Source: Paenibacillus chitinolyticus NBRC 15660 (GTDB lineage Bacteria > Bacillota > Bacilli > Paenibacillales > NBRC-103111). From it: DNA of 61,043 bases. The position numbers and the translations under genes are program-made. Of this stretch, positions 60,182 through 61,043 are shown piece after piece. Below the pieces are notes generated by a model. It worked only from the letters and a program-made list of their open reading frames with translations. It was not told the DNA's origin and made no database searches. The number at the start of each line of letters is the position of its first letter. Within the stretch, counting starts at the first letter, position 1. Where the stretch lies: assembly GCF_000739915.1 (NCBI RefSeq), contig NZ_BBJT01000021.1:1-61043 (forward strand). Reading direction: 5' to 3'.

Positions 60182-61043
60182 ATGTTGTCCGAGTATAAGG
60201 AGATCTTTCTGGAGGAGCTGGAGGAACAGCTTCAGGTCATGGACGGGGAGATTCTGAAGCTGGAGCAGTCCGGTGAGTCCGGGATCGTCATTCAAAGCCT
60301 GTTCCGGGCCGCTCATACGATCAAAGGATCGTCGGCGGCGATGGGCTTCGAGGAGATGAAGCAGTTAACCCACGAGATGGAACATTTGCTGGACCGGGTT
60401 AGAAGCGGTCAGCTTGCCGTATCCGGCGCTTTGATCGATCTTCTGTTTACCGCGCTGGATATTCTTAAGCAGCTTAAGCACGACATCGTGGGCGGGGAGT
60501 CGTCATCCGCAGATATTTCGGACTGTGTCCGGGCGCTGAGGAACTTCGGTGAAGATCAGGACCTGGACGGAGATAGGCCGGATGCGGAGGAAATGCCCGC
60601 TCATCGCGGTAAACCGTCTCTATCGCTCGATTTGCGGTTAAGGGTGCAGGAACGGATGGAACTCGGTCAAAAGCTGTTCTGGGTGGACATCCGGATTGCT
60701 TCCGAATGCCTGATCCGCGGAGCCCGGGCGTACGTTATTCATTCGGCGCTGAATGAGTACGGCGACGTGTTATTGGCCGATCCGGAACCGGAAGGTCTGA
60801 ACGAGGAGGGTCCCGGGGACCTGCTTTTCCTGTATGCAGGAAATCAGTCTCGGGAGGAACTGCAGGCATTCGCGGACGGCCTGATGGAGGTCGAGCGGGC
60901 CGTGGTGGAGCCGCTTGCGCAAGAGGAAGCCGCGGTAAGCGGAGCCGGGGCCGCAGAGCGTGCAGCGGGCAGCGCTGCGGGCGCCGGAGAAAGCGCGGCG
61001 CCGGACGCGGCAGGCACGGCAGGCCCTGCGTGGAGCGCGCCGG
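60182..61043 (+). CDS. cheA: Chemotaxis histidine kinase CheA (3' end outside window)
   Basis: The frame is open from the ATG at 60182 to the window end (287 codons seen). AGGAG overlaps the end of cheW. Residues 1-105 are the P1 phosphotransfer (HPt) domain, with RAAHTIKGSSAAMGF and phosphorylated H45. A variable region and a CheY-binding-like P2 domain with LWVDIRI-type strands (about 145-240) follow, then an Ala/Gly-rich linker at the edge. The dimerisation, kinase and CheW-like domains are expected beyond the window. Confidence 0.93.
   Translation, partial: MLSEYKEIFLEELEEQLQVMDGEILKLEQSGESGIVIQSLFRAAHTIKGSSAAMGFEEMKQLTHEMEHLLDRVRSGQLAVSGALIDLLFTALDILKQLKHDIVGGESSSADISDCVRALRNFGEDQDLDGDRPDAEEMPAHRGKPSLSLDLRLRVQERMELGQKLFWVDIRIASECLIRGARAYVIHSALNEYGDVLLADPEPEGLNEEGPGDLLFLYAGNQSREELQAFADGLMEVERAVVEPLAQEEAAVSGAGAAERAAGSAAGAGESAAPDAAGTAGPAWSAP

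Overview
The window looks like a chromosomal segment of a spore-forming, Paenibacillus-like Firmicute of moderately high GC content. The evidence is an S-layer-homology (SLH) surface protein, a CotF-type spore coat protein, a perfect CIRCE operator, a DesK/DesR-type desaturase system, YpsA, Firmicute-style ribosome binding sites and several TTG/GTG starts. I see no rRNA, tRNA, CRISPR array, insertion sequence or prophage.

Layout. 0-14 kb: the 3' part of a repeat-rich SLH protein; htpG under a promoter plus CIRCE; a 2,858-residue NdvB/Cgs-like glucan synthase-phosphorylase; a CotF-like coat protein. 14-17 kb: YqcI/YcgG protein, LysE-type exporter, DUF1989 protein, phosphodiester glycosidase-like protein. 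17-21 kb: a three-gene exopolysaccharide-type operon (processive GT2, acyltransferase-3, GH18). 21-28 kb: a methyltransferase, two tandem WYL regulators and, divergently, Hen1 and Pnkp, the bacterial RNA repair and 3'-methylation enzymes. 28-31 kb: anaerobic ribonucleotide reductase nrdDG behind tandem NrdR boxes, divergent from ypsA. 31-35 kb: des-desK-desR membrane-fluidity regulon. 35-40 kb: AlkC-like DNA alkylation repair protein opposite a third WYL regulator, a small membrane protein, and an OmpR-type two-component system. 40-51 kb: DUF523 (TudS-like), an osmoprotectant/EgtUV-like ABC transporter, DJ-1/PfpI protein, a truncated ribokinase remnant joined to an AraC/GyrI regulator, GNAT acetyltransferase, M50 metalloprotease, speD, a DsbA/FrnE protein, and an Old Yellow Enzyme behind a clear operator. 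51-57 kb: mqnBD of the futalosine menaquinone pathway, opposite a six-PAS histidine kinase and its LuxR-type regulator. 57-61 kb: chemotaxis operon cheX - small ORF - MCP - cheW - cheA (cut by the window end).

The two most interesting items are these. First, the Hen1-Pnkp RNA repair cassette faces two tandem WYL-domain regulators across an intergenic region with an imperfect palindrome; WYL proteins are often nucleic-acid-responsive, so this suggests damage-inducible RNA repair. Second, a 58-residue protein between CheX and the MCP carries a sequence ([13 protein letters not shown]) that resembles the CheY-P-binding N-terminal peptide of FliM/FliY. Together with CheX it would look like a split version of FliY (docking peptide plus phosphatase). 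Both are inferences from sequence and need testing.

Repair and stress functions recur across the window (htpG, Hen1/Pnkp, AlkC, three WYL regulators, OYE, DsbA-like, DJ-1), alongside sensing and envelope functions.
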